Origin: Cytobacillus solani
GTDB lineage: Bacteria; Bacillota; Bacilli; Bacillales; Cytobacillaceae
Length of the DNA stretch: 64,000 bases
Reading direction: 5' to 3'
Assembly: GCF_001420595.1 (NCBI RefSeq)
Contig: NZ_LJIX01000006.1
Coordinates: forward strand, 2,589,058 to 2,653,057
Each line of letters opens with the position of its first letter. The first letter of the stretch is position 1. Below the pieces are notes generated by a model. It had not been told where the DNA came from, did not search any database, and saw only the letters and a list, made by a program, of their open reading frames with translations. Positions 25,561 to 35,446 of this stretch are shown here, piece by piece. A program made the translations under genes and the position numbers.

Positions 25561-27240
25561 TGGAAGAATAGGTATGTACGCACCAATGGATGTCCACATA
25601 TCTTATGGGGGTCAACCCTCCCAAGTCTCACAGAGTCTTCGCTCCTACATTCCTTCGTTCAACCTTTCCATAAGGTGGATGTCGGTCATGCTGGCCCACA
25701 GGATCTATGTCCTTACGTTAGTTGCTTTGCCGACTAATCCTATGCTGATTTTGTTTGCTCAATCTTTCAAATCTATTGATTAAAAGTAAATTTTATAGAA
25801 TATTAAGCTGCTATTTGTACATCGATAAATGAATGCATATGGGGAATATCCTTCAACATCTTTTCTTCCTGAAACACAAACTGTTTCTTGCCAATAGAAA
25901 AGAGAATTCGTATGAGTTTATTACATAAAGCTATTAAAGACTGCATCTTTTTCAACGGATTTTCTGATCTCGTTGTGTAGTAATGATGAAGAGCTTTAAA
26001 GGCTTTATTCTTCGCTACTAGGATCATAGATGCGCGAAATAATAATGCCCGTAATTTCTTCCGACCACGTTTCGTAATCTTGGTCTTCCCTTTATGCTTA
26101 CCTGATGTATTTTCTTTTAGGCTGAGTCCAGCTAATTTGGTTATTTGACGAGGATGATTATATTCACTTAAATCACCTACTTCAGCGTAAAAACCTGCCA
26201 CTGTATCTCGTCCAATTCCTGTAATCTCTAACATCTGGTTCACTCCTGGTATATCTTGAAGTAAGGTATCCAGTGAATGATCAAGTTCTTCGAACTTGGC
26301 TTGAATGAGTTCATATTTTTGAATTAATGTTCTTAGTTCCATTTTGGCCATCATGACACCCTGACGTATACCAATCGAGCGATTGGCAGCTTCTTTTAGA
26401 GCTTGAATCTTCTTCATCCCTATACTTCGTTTCACTTCTTGCCTTAAATAGATGAGTAATTCTTCGTCTGAGTATTTCACTAATTCATGAGGTAACGCAT
26501 CAAATTTTAGTAAGTGAAGAGCTGCCTTTCCTTCCCAACTTTTAAAAACGTCAAAGAACTCTGGAAAGTAGCGATCAATCCAGTTATGGACCTGTCCTTG
26601 CACGATCTGTAAGTCTATACTTAATAGATCACGTAATTTTTAGCCACACGAAGTTCTGCGAAAACACCTTGTGGTATGGTTGGTTCAGCGTATCTACCAT
26701 CTTTGACTAGCTGTGCAATGACTTTTGCGTCTTTTACATCATTTTTAGTTGGCGAGTTATCATCTAATTCCTTACTATGCTTGACATGTAGGGGATTAAC
26801 CGTCACGAACTTAATATGTTTTTCTTTTAAAATATGAGCTAAGTTTAGCCAATAATGTCCTGTAGGCTCCATTCCAGTTATAACAGATTCCATTTTATAG
26901 ATCTCTTTTAATTGATTAATCCACTCCATAAAGGTGCTAAAACCTTCTTGTGTATTATCAAAAAAGCAAGTAGAACCAAGTTCTATTCCTCGATAATCTT
27001 GTGCTCTAGCTACATGATGATGTTTGGCAATATCAATTCCAATTATCAAGGTTTTAGAAGTAATTTGAGCTATTTTATGATTTTGGTTATAATTCATTGT
27101 ATGACCTCCGAATGATGTTTTGTCCTATTTAGCTGGCCAGCTCAGGACATATTCATCTTATCAAGAGGTCATTTTTCGTACAAATCTCATTTTCAGTTAT
27201 TACAGGAATGCTGTCCCGTTTATGACATTAGAAAAAGTGA
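25560..27240 (-). mobile_element. IS110-family insertion element (approximate limits)
   Basis: Contains one broken DEDD transposase. IS110 elements lack clear terminal inverted repeats, so the ends are estimated from the change in base composition: GC-richer DNA begins near 25580 and the upstream part extends to about 27200. Such elements carry a bridge (guide) RNA in their non-coding end; the 25580-25790 segment, with several short self-complementary stretches, is one candidate site and 27100-27240 the other. Confidence 0.6.
25803..27097 (-). pseudogene. IS110-family transposase, frameshifted
   Basis: The N-terminal part (26621-27097) has the RuvC-like DEDD domain starting IIGIDIAKHHHVARAQD with EPTGHYWLNLA and KNDVKDAKVIAQL. 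The C-terminal part (25803-26603) has the IS110 serine-type domain with GIGRDTVAGFYAEVGDL and RKLRALLFRASMIL. Between them the sequence AAAAATTACGT lacks one base: one frame reads AKNYVIY-stop, the other RDLLSIDLQIVQGQV, which continues properly into the second part. A single deletion (or a read error) thus breaks the gene. Confidence 0.88.
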
Positions 27241-27294
27241 TATCGCAGCAATATCCATGCTTCACCTCAAGCACTCCGATAGTACGATAACCTT

Positions 27295-27588
27295 CTAAAG
27301 AACAACATTCTCAAAATGTTCGACTGTTGGAAATGGGTCATAGAAATGATGTAGTTGCTTTTTCCATTCTTGATACTCTTTAGATTGTCTAAAACCCACT
27401 GTATGGTCTTCTAAAGTTTCCCACTTAACCAGCAATAAATATTTTCCTTTAACTTCCATACATCTTTGTAATTCGTGAGATATGTACCCTTTCATTGAAG
27501 AAATGATTTTTGAAGCTTCACGAAATGCCTCCTCATAATCCTCTTCCATACCATCTTTAACTTGCAGCATAACAGATTCTAAAATCAT
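27295..27588 (-). CDS. Antibiotic biosynthesis monooxygenase-domain protein
   Basis: A 97-residue dimeric alpha-beta ferredoxin-like (ABM) protein. MLQVKDGMEEDYEEAFREA, YISHELQRCMEVKGKYLLLVKWETLEDH and FRQSKEYQEWKK follow the family pattern. Members range from heme-degrading (IsdG-like) to quinone monooxygenases, and this one lacks clear diagnostic residues. AAAGGGGG lies 8 nt before the ATG. Confidence 0.85.
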   Translation of the reverse strand: MILESVMLQVKDGMEEDYEEAFREASKIISSMKGYISHELQRCMEVKGKYLLLVKWETLEDHTVGFRQSKEYQEWKKQLHHFYDPFPTVEHFENVVL

Positions 27589-27768
27589 TCCATCACCCCC
27601 TTTTAATAGATTATTATTCTATAATATTTTTATTTTGTTCATTAAAATCAATCTTTAATATTAATAATAGATCTTTGTTTTTTATGATTCTTATTTCGCA
27701 AAATCTCTTATAATTTGGAGAAGAAATATGTTTTCACCATGAATTAAACATATCATGATACGTAACAT

Positions 27769-28338
27769 TTACTCTTTTTTTAGATGATAGCAAAGTTGAA
27801 CAACACCAGAGGAAAATCTTTTTGTATCTACCAGTCTTAAATTCAATCTCTTCTTTATGTCAATAAACAAAGGTTTTCCTTCCCCTAAAATAACTGGGTG
27901 AACGGATAACCTAAATTCATCAACGAGACCAAATCTTAAAAAAGATGTAATTAGGCTTGCCCCTCCATAAAGCCAGATGTCTTTACCAGGCTTATTTTTT
28001 AATTTATTTACTTGTTCAATAATATTATCATTTATGACTGTTACTTTATGGCCATCCCTTTTTTCAGTTTTTGAAAACATAAATTTTTCTTTGCCATGAA
28101 CTGATTTCCAAATTTCTTTTTCAGTATCAGAGACCTCATTTTTTGGAGTATATTGCCCCCATAAATCATAGCTTTTTCTCCCATAAAAAATTGTATCAAT
28201 ATGATTTAAAAAATCAATAAACCCCATTTCAGAGTCCATAATACACCAGTCGACTTCTCCTCTCGGCCCTTCAATAAATCCATCTAAAGAAACTGCTAAA
28301 TCTAAAATGATTCTTCTAGGTCTTTCTTTCATATCCAT
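27769..28338 (-). CDS. Dihydrofolate reductase-family (RibD C-terminal) protein
   Basis: A 189-residue NADPH-binding reductase-fold protein: RRIILDLAVSLDGFIEGPRGEVDW at the start, FYGRKSYDLWGQY, and IWLYGGASLITSFLRFGLVDEF match the stand-alone RibD_C family (YwjB-like in Bacillus subtilis). Not the housekeeping dihydrofolate reductase, since key folate residues are missing. AAAGGAG upstream. Reaction unknown. Confidence 0.87.
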   Translation of the reverse strand: MDMKERPRRIILDLAVSLDGFIEGPRGEVDWCIMDSEMGFIDFLNHIDTIFYGRKSYDLWGQYTPKNEVSDTEKEIWKSVHGKEKFMFSKTEKRDGHKVTVINDNIIEQVNKLKNKPGKDIWLYGGASLITSFLRFGLVDEFRLSVHPVILGEGKPLFIDIKKRLNLRLVDTKRFSSGVVQLCYHLKKE

Positions 28339-28339
28339 A

Positions 28340-28660
28340 ATTTTATCTCCTTTTATTTTGTAGAATTCACCTTGTTAATAAAATCATAAGGTATAAACTA
28401 TACTATCCGTAAAACATGACAAATAAGGCATGATTAATTTAAAAGGTGAGAATATAGATCCTCAAAGAAAAAAGTCATTTTAAAGAATCCAAATAGGCGT
28501 TTGAATGAACAAAAAGTGTGGTCATTTCTTAAGTTTGATTCTTTTACATTTTCATCTGGTTCTTAATAGCCCTTTTAATTAAGAGAAATTCGTTGATACG
28601 TCAACCATACTTCTCCATTTCAACCAATCTTATTCAAGTGTTCTACTATATTAGTAAAAT
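28340..28660. other. Intergenic stretch without a recognisable gene
   Basis: A/T-rich spacer between the reductase and MOSC genes; no hairpin with a U tract and no coding frame that I trust. Confidence 0.4.
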
Positions 28661-28667
28661 TATGATC

Positions 28668-29381
28668 TTATTCAAAGAATGCTTCATCTCCCACATGTAT
28701 CTCACCGTTAACTTCAACGTTTGCCCAAACCCCAAACATGGCACCATGATAATTTACCAAATTTCGGAGTACCCGAACATCCTGTTTTAGTTCCTCTTGA
28801 GAATTGTTCACCATAACACATCTTTGAAGAGGGGCAACAATTCTCAAGGTTACATTTGGTCCAACTTTGATTAGTCGGTTCACCCAATCATCTTCGAGAT
28901 GTCCCATTAGTTCTGTATCAATTAAAAGATTTGCTCGAAAACGACGAGAGTCAACTAGCTCTCCTAATTCTTGACTTAATAAACGTAAAGCAGAAGTTGT
29001 AATGATACTTATTGGCCCCTCATCAAAATGAGATATTAATTCTTCTCTTTCCAAGGTTACTTGGAATCCGAGAAACTTAGTCAATGCCTCATTGACAGCA
29101 TTGTTATCACCACGAAAATCTGTTCCATCTGGCATAGTTAGGATTGGAATAGACCCTTCATATTTTGCACTAAATTTAAATAACCCATCCATTTGCTGGA
29201 AACGACGTGTTGACTTACCACTCCCAAATTTTCCATTCTGGTTTTTTATTGCCCACAAACGGTCACCTAAGAGACCTCTCTTGTCTATTGAGACTGATGA
29301 TAAAGACTCTCCTAAAATTGACTTTACAGGAAACCGGCGGATTTCCTTGACAATCCCTAACAACTCCTTATTTCTAGCCAA
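28668..29381 (-). CDS. MOSC-domain protein
   Basis: A 237-residue protein with the MOSC N-terminal barrel (IVKEIRRFPVKSILGESLSSVSID, GLLGDRLWAIK) and the MOSC core (ISIITTSALRLLSQELG, DSRRFRANLLID, RCVMVN with the family's reactive Cys). MOSC proteins transfer sulfur or, as YcbX/MARC types, reduce N-hydroxylated compounds with molybdenum cofactor. TTG start, GGGGTG 5 nt upstream. Single gene. Confidence 0.87.
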   Translation of the reverse strand: MARNKELLGIVKEIRRFPVKSILGESLSSVSIDKRGLLGDRLWAIKNQNGKFGSGKSTRRFQQMDGLFKFSAKYEGSIPILTMPDGTDFRGDNNAVNEALTKFLGFQVTLEREELISHFDEGPISIITTSALRLLSQELGELVDSRRFRANLLIDTELMGHLEDDWVNRLIKVGPNVTLRIVAPLQRCVMVNNSQEELKQDVRVLRNLVNYHGAMFGVWANVEVNGEIHVGDEAFFE

Positions 29382-29693
29382 AGTTTCACCCCTACTTTTG
29401 AAATAGCCTATACAATTCTTGTAAAAGTTTCAAAGAAAAAATTCGCCTAATAAAGAAAAATACCTTTTGATCTATTCTGCTCGTTATTTAAATGAATTCT
29501 ACTAAAAAGAGCGCTCCCTTCTTAGATTAACAAGTCTGCTCTTAATCACAAATTTCCTCATACGCTTCCCCTTTAAATAATTGGTCGTTACGAATATAAA
29601 AATGTTTCACCTGCTTCATCCATTAAACAGCAGCCTTAGTCCAAAAGAAAAAAGATCTCCGGATACCTACTCAGAATTTATGTTCAATTGCGT

Positions 29694-30674
29694 TTATTCA
29701 TTATAGAAAGGAGCAATCACATCAATTCGATTGGTCCAAATCCCACCATTATAATTTTCCGGAAGACGATCCAGATCTTGTTCTGTATCAAAACCTTCTG
29801 ACCACCCGCCGTCTCCCCCAACAAGGATGACCCTTGTATTCACTTGATCCATTCGATTAAGAAACTTGTCTGGAAATCCCCATAAAAAAGGAGCATATTT
29901 TTCTGGAATATGTAATTGAGTATTTTTACACGACGATGGAACATGCCCAATCCACCCCACTGCTATATAAGGTAGCAAACAACTCTTCAATGTTTCCTTG
30001 GACATGACACGCATATTTGGAAGTTTTTCCTTAAAGGCAGCTATTGGTTTGTTTCCACCATAAACGGAAAGTTTACTTAACCTATCATCTAAGTATTTAG
30101 AGAGGTACAGAGCTAATTGTTTTCCTTCATTTCCGTCGTTGCTTTTAATATGGATTAGAAAGGACTTCTCTGGAAACTTAGATAGAACTTCATCAAGCGT
30201 AGGCATTAGCCCTACGCCTTTCCCACGAAAAGGATATGTTTTCCCATTATCGGCCGTATACCCATAACCAACATCTAATTGTTTCAGCTCATCCATTGTA
30301 TAATCTCTTGTTGTTCCCGTACCATCAGTTCTACAATCGAGGGTCCAATCATGGAAAATCGCAAACTCCCCATCTTTCGTCACATGCACATCTATTTCTA
30401 CAATATCTGCACCAGCATCAAAAGCAGCTTTCATGGAAGAGATGGTGTTTTCAATATATGGATGTTCCGGCTCATAAATTTGCTCCGCAGTACAGGTTTC
30501 ACCTGTTATTCCTTCCATATTAAAGGTTTGTGCCAAGCCACGATGGGCTAAAAGAATAGGTTTTCCATCACGCTCCTTTGTAAAGATGGCAGTGTTATTA
30601 ACAAAAATAAACAAGATTAAAAATAGAATTAGAAATGATACCCACTTTAATACTTTTCTAAGTTTCACTTTCAT
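29694..30674 (-). CDS. Glycerophosphodiester phosphodiesterase-family protein
   Basis: A 326-residue membrane-anchored enzyme. Residues about 8-26 form one helix (WVSFLILFLILFIFVNN), and the TIM-barrel domain faces outside. Catalytic motifs are LLAHRGL, IENTISSMKAAFDAGAD, VEIDVHVTKDGEFAIFHD and the barrel continues to VGGDGGW. It would cut glycerophosphodiesters to glycerol-3-phosphate and an alcohol. An insertion with a Cys pair (TGETCTAEQ) follows HRG. The start is uncertain: ATG 30674 is only 2 nt from GGAGG, while GTG 30668 has 8-nt spacing. Confidence 0.88.
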   Translation of the reverse strand: MKVKLRKVLKWVSFLILFLILFIFVNNTAIFTKERDGKPILLAHRGLAQTFNMEGITGETCTAEQIYEPEHPYIENTISSMKAAFDAGADIVEIDVHVTKDGEFAIFHDWTLDCRTDGTGTTRDYTMDELKQLDVGYGYTADNGKTYPFRGKGVGLMPTLDEVLSKFPEKSFLIHIKSNDGNEGKQLALYLSKYLDDRLSKLSVYGGNKPIAAFKEKLPNMRVMSKETLKSCLLPYIAVGWIGHVPSSCKNTQLHIPEKYAPFLWGFPDKFLNRMDQVNTRVILVGGDGGWSEGFDTEQDLDRLPENYNGGIWTNRIDVIAPFYNE

Positions 30675-30837
30675 ATCCTCCAATTTTTCTATTAGATAAA
30701 AATGACCGAAATACTATGAATAGGATAATAAATGCTTAAAAAATACTCAATAGTTGAAAAATAACAAAACGATGATAATAGACTGAAAATTACGATTCAG
30801 AATTTTTCTTTAAAACTGCCTTCTGAAATAAAAAACA

Positions 30838-30862
30838 CAGGTTTTCTACCTGTGCTTTGAGT
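30838..30862 (-). terminator. Terminator hairpin
   Basis: CACAGGT pairs with ACCTGTG around TTTCT, T-rich on both sides; just beyond the decayed gene at 30889. Confidence 0.6.
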
Positions 30863-30888
30863 ATTTTGTAATATCTTAAGATAAATAC

Positions 30889-31155
30889 TCACTTTACATA
30901 TACATAAATTCCATCAAGTTCATCATTAGAAGATTCCCAGCATACCGCACCATTAGAAAAATAGTTTATTACTGCTTCTCCATTGTATACAATTAATACA
31001 AGGGCTGTGAATAATCCTTGAACCAAAAGTCTTCACTGTTCTACTGCAATAACATAAAGTTGCACTCCTACTTGTGAGTATCAATTGACAGAATCATAAA
31101 TTCCTCCAGCCAAATTATCAATATAGTTCTCATTACTATCCCTACTTCGATATCT
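30889..31155 (-). pseudogene. Decayed gene with two in-frame stops
   Basis: One minus-strand frame reads NENYIDNLAGGIYDSVN-stop, YSQVGVQLYVIAVEQ-stop, then VQGLFTALVLIVYNGEAVIN and SSNDELDGIYVYVK before a final stop and a terminator. The coding look of all three parts and the shared frame point to a gene killed by two nonsense mutations. Family not recognised. Confidence 0.55.
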
Positions 31156-31185
31156 TTATATTTCTACTTCCAAAGCTTGAAAAAA

Positions 31186-31827
31186 CTATGAATCTGACAA
31201 ACAAATGGAAGAATGTGAGTATTGATAGCGTTTAGTCTCTTTCTCTGCTGCTTCTGCTTGTATTAACTGTGTCAAGGCGGCCAAAGCAACCAGTGAACCA
31301 GTAAATTCAATGTATGTTCCTGCCATTGCAATTGCGTTGCCCGTATCTTCCTTTTCTCGAAGAATATATAGATTGGAAATAGCATCGAACAGGGAGCCTA
31401 GCGAAATGAGCGCAGCACCAAGAACAACCCCTTTTCCCTCATCCTGTACACCATATGCCTCAAACGAACCACCGACCGCTTGAATTCCGCTGCCAATCGC
31501 ATTCAGTTGAAAACCAGCCTTTTCTTCAACTCGGTTTAAAATCATTTCATATGCAATTGCATTCGCAGCATTTCCTCCCGCTTGAAACCAGCAGCCGATA
31601 ATTGCTAAAAGCTCCTTTTCATTTGCTTCTCGATCTTCTAATAATTTTTCACGTGCAATCGCCTGCAGACTATTTCTAATACTTTCAATCGTATTTCCTT
31701 TCACAACATATGCAAGACCATCATCTTCCCTAGTCACGAATACTTTAGTTGCTCCAACAGCGGAGAAAAACGTTCCCGCCACCAAAAACCCTGTCCCCGT
31801 CAGCAGCAGTTCCATTTCTTTATTCAT
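31186..31827 (-). CDS. Gly/Ala-rich repetitive protein (DUF6944-like)
   Basis: A 213-residue protein of weakly hydrophobic Gly/Ala-rich repeats, each about 35-40 residues: GTGFLVAGTFFSAVGA, IGCWFQAGGNAANAIA, IGSGIQAVGGSFEAYG, GAALISLGSLFDAISN and AGTYIEFTGSLVALAA. I recall it as the DUF6944 'repetitive protein' type of Bacillus. GGTGAG precedes the ATG. Function unknown; the repeats suggest packing of pseudo-helical hairpins at a membrane or spore layer. Confidence 0.7.
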   Translation of the reverse strand: MNKEMELLLTGTGFLVAGTFFSAVGATKVFVTREDDGLAYVVKGNTIESIRNSLQAIAREKLLEDREANEKELLAIIGCWFQAGGNAANAIAYEMILNRVEEKAGFQLNAIGSGIQAVGGSFEAYGVQDEGKGVVLGAALISLGSLFDAISNLYILREKEDTGNAIAMAGTYIEFTGSLVALAALTQLIQAEAAEKETKRYQYSHSSICLSDS

Positions 31828-32121
31828 TTCTCACCACCGCCCATATAGATATTACTCGCAATATATTCATCCGATGTATGATTGTTGAATTTTTAGATGA
31901 TGTTTCCTTCATCAGTGAATTTTCTTACCAATTAAGGTTCATATGATTCATTTCGTATAACTCAGGTTATTTGTACAGTATAATCTTGTTCTTTAATCCC
32001 CATTTATTCATTCCAAAATGTTAAAAATTCATCGTACTCAATATTATCGAACCTGAAAAGCTTTTGACTTCTTAACTTGTTCGATAATCCATTTAAGAAA
32101 TTAATTAACACTTTTTCAATA

Positions 32122-33342
32122 TCACTCTTTTGGCGTAAAAAAGATAGGAGCGTTTTCAACATTCTTAAGCCACTTATGCTCTTGACCACTTAAACCATCC
32201 TTCACCCAAACGTCACCGTGAAAATCTTTTTCCTTTTTGCGAAACCAAGTAAGAAGAGAGCCAATCACTTGGGGATCTTCATCTATTTCATTATTCTTTG
32301 GAAAGGAAATTTGTTTTTGGTCTTCTGTTCTTATATTAATGGCGTATAGGGCTGTTAACATCGTTGGAACAGGTCCTTCCTTCCACTCCTTGTTTTCTAT
32401 CGCTCGTGCAACAACTACCTTATCTGATGAGAACCATTCTAAATCAAGGTCTACATACCCTTTAGGCGTATATTCTTTTTGTTGTATAGCTGTTGGCATG
32501 TCGGCAATGGTAGTGTTCTTGTTTTCAACGAAAAATCTTCCTTCTCCTGAAATATATGCTAGCTGATTTACTGATGGAGCCCACTTCATCCAATCTTCGT
32601 ATCCTAGCATTTTTCCTACAGTTTGAAATGGGATTCCGATATTAGAAAGAACACATAATGTATTACTATCCATGGACCAGGAAGCTGTAGGCACAGCGAT
32701 AAAACTTACCCATTTTCCATCGAAACTCCACTTGAATTGGTCAGCATAAATCGCAAACAAATCCGTTTCATTTGTTTGAATGGTATAAAATAGCTTCATT
32801 TTATCTTTTGCAAGATTCGCATTGACTGGAATTTTATAAAGTGGGATTGGACCCCATCCGGAAGGTCGTAAACTTGCTTGTGAGGAAACGATAAATTCTT
32901 TCCCATTCGGAAACCATTCAAACCCACTTACACCTAATGAAACATTAACAAACCCTTCTGGGCGACCATTCTTTTCTTTCGTTACGTTTAATACCCCATG
33001 ATTTATATAGGCTAATTGATTTTTAATCGGTGACCATTTAAAGTCAGTTGATTCGACTCTTGTATAAGGCTGGTAACTTTCTTTTGTTTTCGTATCATAT
33101 ATGAATAAATCCGATTTTTCACCATGTTCATCTCCATCAATATAAGCTATAAATCGACCGTCATAGGACCATTTCGGGGAATATACATACCGATTCTTAG
33201 TAATTTGAATTTCTTGTTCTCCTTTTTTAATCCATAGTTGATTGTCACGAATAAATGCTGCAGTAAGGGTGGCTTCTGCATTTACCTTTATTGATATATG
33301 AAAAAACAAGAAAATTAGCAGTAATAAAATACGAGATCCCAA
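32122..33342 (-). CDS. Secreted TolB-like beta-propeller protein
   Basis: A 406-residue exported protein with a signal peptide (ILLLLIFLFFHISIKVNA, cleavage near residue 23) and repeated WD-like blades: SPKWSYDGRFIAYIDGD, DFKWSPIKNQLAYI, GFEWFPNGKEFIV, QFKWSFDGKWVSFI and MKWAPSVNQLAYI. Related Bacillus proteins (YqgU-like) act at the cell surface without known partner. I choose TTG 33342, 6 nt after AGGAGGG, since the ATG at 33348 directly abuts that site. Single gene. Confidence 0.78.
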   Translation of the reverse strand: MGSRILLLLIFLFFHISIKVNAEATLTAAFIRDNQLWIKKGEQEIQITKNRYVYSPKWSYDGRFIAYIDGDEHGEKSDLFIYDTKTKESYQPYTRVESTDFKWSPIKNQLAYINHGVLNVTKEKNGRPEGFVNVSLGVSGFEWFPNGKEFIVSSQASLRPSGWGPIPLYKIPVNANLAKDKMKLFYTIQTNETDLFAIYADQFKWSFDGKWVSFIAVPTASWSMDSNTLCVLSNIGIPFQTVGKMLGYEDWMKWAPSVNQLAYISGEGRFFVENKNTTIADMPTAIQQKEYTPKGYVDLDLEWFSSDKVVVARAIENKEWKEGPVPTMLTALYAINIRTEDQKQISFPKNNEIDEDPQVIGSLLTWFRKKEKDFHGDVWVKDGLSGQEHKWLKNVENAPIFFTPKE

Positions 33343-33553
33343 GAACATCCCTCCTAACAATAGGATGTCCTGATATTTGACGGAGATTCTTATAATGCTC
33401 TATCACTTTATTTTCAGCTTACTACAGGCTACTCACCGTTGTTAACACAAAAAACGACTGCCTGTATGACAATCTTCATTACTTAACTCTTTCTATAACT
33501 TAAAAGTTTTGCTGCTACATTTAGAACCTATTGTACAATTAACATCGGGAGAA

Positions 33554-34099
33554 CTAACAAACTTGAATTTGCATGAGTTCATATATCTTACGAGCGGTGT
33601 TAACATTTCTTACCGTAACCTGTTTGTATAACTTTGATCCAATTATTTTTAACATACCACTTTTGGTTACATTTTTCTTGTCAACAGACCATAAAATCGC
33701 ACCAGGAACATATATCACCGTGTCAATATTTGGTTTAATGATTAAATTCATAAGTACAGATTCATCATCAATTTCATCCCATAAAAACATGACATCACTT
33801 TTCATGTCTTTGTCATTTTTCCAAGTGTCAGGAATAGCGTTAATGATTCCTCTAATATCATCGATACTTCGAACTACTACTTTTATTTGTAATCTGAAAT
33901 CACCTTGTATCGCTTCTTCCAAAATACGTGATAGTTCAGTTTTTGATGTACCTTTGTATGAAAAAATAATATTACCTGTATTGATATATGTCACCACATC
34001 ATTCATCCCGGCTTGTTCAAATGTTTGTTTAAGCAACTTCATGTCAATTTTATTTTTTCCACCGACATTTATCCCCCGAAGGAGAGCGATATAAACCAT
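33554..34099 (-). CDS. DUF1697 domain protein
   Basis: A 181-residue soluble protein with the DUF1697 signature: YIALLRGINVGGKNKIDMK at the start, YINTGNIIFS near residue 40 and VNTARKIYELM at the end. Widespread in bacteria, structure known as a two-domain alpha/beta fold, function unknown. AAGGAGG lies 6 nt before the ATG. Confidence 0.9.
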   Translation of the reverse strand: MVYIALLRGINVGGKNKIDMKLLKQTFEQAGMNDVVTYINTGNIIFSYKGTSKTELSRILEEAIQGDFRLQIKVVVRSIDDIRGIINAIPDTWKNDKDMKSDVMFLWDEIDDESVLMNLIIKPNIDTVIYVPGAILWSVDKKNVTKSGMLKIIGSKLYKQVTVRNVNTARKIYELMQIQVC

Positions 34100-34187
34100 A
34101 ACTATCCTCCTTACAACTTTTTACTTATCAACCCAATAAATCTTATTGATTACACCTGTTCGAATAATATGTTCTATAAAAAATGAG

Positions 34188-34373
34188 CTAATCCTTCTTG
34201 GATCCGCTCACCTGACAGAAATCCTTCACTTTATAGCCAAATAAAATATAAGTGTCAGTTAGCTTGCTACCATCTGCGGAAAGATCATCATTCATAAAAG
34301 TACCTTCTGATACAAAACCAAGTTTTTCTGGGATTACATGACTCTTATCATTTGTTGAATCACAATTTATTTT
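34188..34373 (-). pseudogene. C-terminal remnant of a GNAT acetyltransferase (RimL type)
   Basis: The frame reads CDSTNDKSHVIPEKLGFV, SEGTFMNDDLSADGSKLTD and TYILFGYKVKDF, the acetyl-CoA-binding tail of RimL-like GNATs. An in-frame stop and no start lie upstream, so the N-terminal two thirds are gone. The gene's end falls in a degenerate copy of the dispersed hairpin. Confidence 0.75.
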
Positions 34374-34408
34374 AATTCATCTAAATTTAATATTTTTGAA
34401 ATGAATAC

Positions 34409-34576
34409 CTATATACTTTTCTTGCTTACAACGTTAATTATAATTCCAAATAAGGCTATTCCTGTTAATGAGCCGACGACAAATGACCATGAAAAGTAAT
34501 CAAAGATAAAATAGATTATTAACATACAGACAATATATCCTGTAAAAAAGCCTATGATAAATTTGTTTTTTTTCAT
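34409..34576 (-). CDS. Small two-helix membrane protein, 55 residues
   Basis: Starts MKKNKFIIGFFTGYIVC with AGGTGG 6 nt before the ATG. Two membrane helices (about 6-25 and 30-50) end in a basic tail SKKSI. Good RBS and composition support a real gene. Not recognised. Confidence 0.6.
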   Translation of the reverse strand: MKKNKFIIGFFTGYIVCMLIIYFIFDYFSWSFVVGSLTGIALFGIIINVVSKKSI

Positions 34577-34642
34577 TATATCCACCTACCATTCAATTAG
34601 TAGCTTTTTAATAAAAGGAATCCATTTGTGAAATAGAGATTA

Positions 34643-35161
34643 TTATTCAAAATCATAAACATTCAACCGCTCGTTGATATTTGCCAATTCCCTAAAGTTC
34701 TCAATTTCTAATTTTACTTTTCCCTCAGAATCAGGAACATAGTAGACTATGTATATTTGCTCAATAACATTTTTTGCTTCATTTACAATTACTTTGTATT
34801 TTTCTATATCTACTTCAGTAAATTCTCCGTTTTTATCATGATTTTCCTCAATTTCTTTTCCTATATTCAATAATTTACTCACAATAGGTAAAAGTAAATC
34901 TTCAGCCACAATTCTATCAATAACATTCGCATAAGCTTCTATTGAAATTAGATTTTCATTCATCACTTTTATAGATTCAATTGAAATTTCTTCTGTTGAA
35001 TCTTCAACAATTTCATTAAGACTATCCCATGCATTAAAAATTGAGTTACCCAACACTGCTTCTAAGCTTAATTCTGATTTATCCTTATCTATTTGAAAAC
35101 TTATAATAATTGCTAAAATAACAAGGAATCCACCTGCAAAATATGTAACTACTTTCCTCAT
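34643..35161 (-). CDS. Hypothetical membrane-anchored protein, 172 residues
   Basis: An N-terminal membrane anchor or signal (VVTYFAGGFLVILAIIISFQID) is followed by a highly acidic, helical outer domain (SLNEIVEDSTEEISIESIKVMNE; LNIGKEIEENHDKNGEFTEVD). No cysteine for lipidation. GGAG lies 6 nt before the ATG. Family not recognised. Confidence 0.65.
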   Translation of the reverse strand: MRKVVTYFAGGFLVILAIIISFQIDKDKSELSLEAVLGNSIFNAWDSLNEIVEDSTEEISIESIKVMNENLISIEAYANVIDRIVAEDLLLPIVSKLLNIGKEIEENHDKNGEFTEVDIEKYKVIVNEAKNVIEQIYIVYYVPDSEGKVKLEIENFRELANINERLNVYDFE

Positions 35162-35446
35162 TTTACTCCGACCTTCCTATAAAAATGAAAATTACTTCTA
35201 ATTACTTCTATTCCTAACTGTAAAGTTCTTATTGCACTAAGAAGCTCCATTGCCAAGAAAAAGATGTTAATCCTTCCTTGATCTTCAACTCTTGAACAAG
35301 TTAGCTAGAGTATATTTTCTTACAAACTATCACCTTGAATAATTCCAACTCAGGTTTTAACTGTTTTGATAGCCTTTTGTTTCATTCCTATTGTAACCAC
35401 CCCCGTACTATAAGACCACTCTTTTGATGTCTAAAAAGTTCAACAA

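Noticed and set aside
25480-25760. Plus-strand frame at the IS110 end
   Set aside because: Lacks a start; most of it is the structured non-coding part of the element.
32004-32189. 61-codon minus-strand frame overlapping the end of the beta-propeller gene
   Set aside because: No RBS and overlap with a clear coding end; the last 30 codons look faintly coding but not enough to call.
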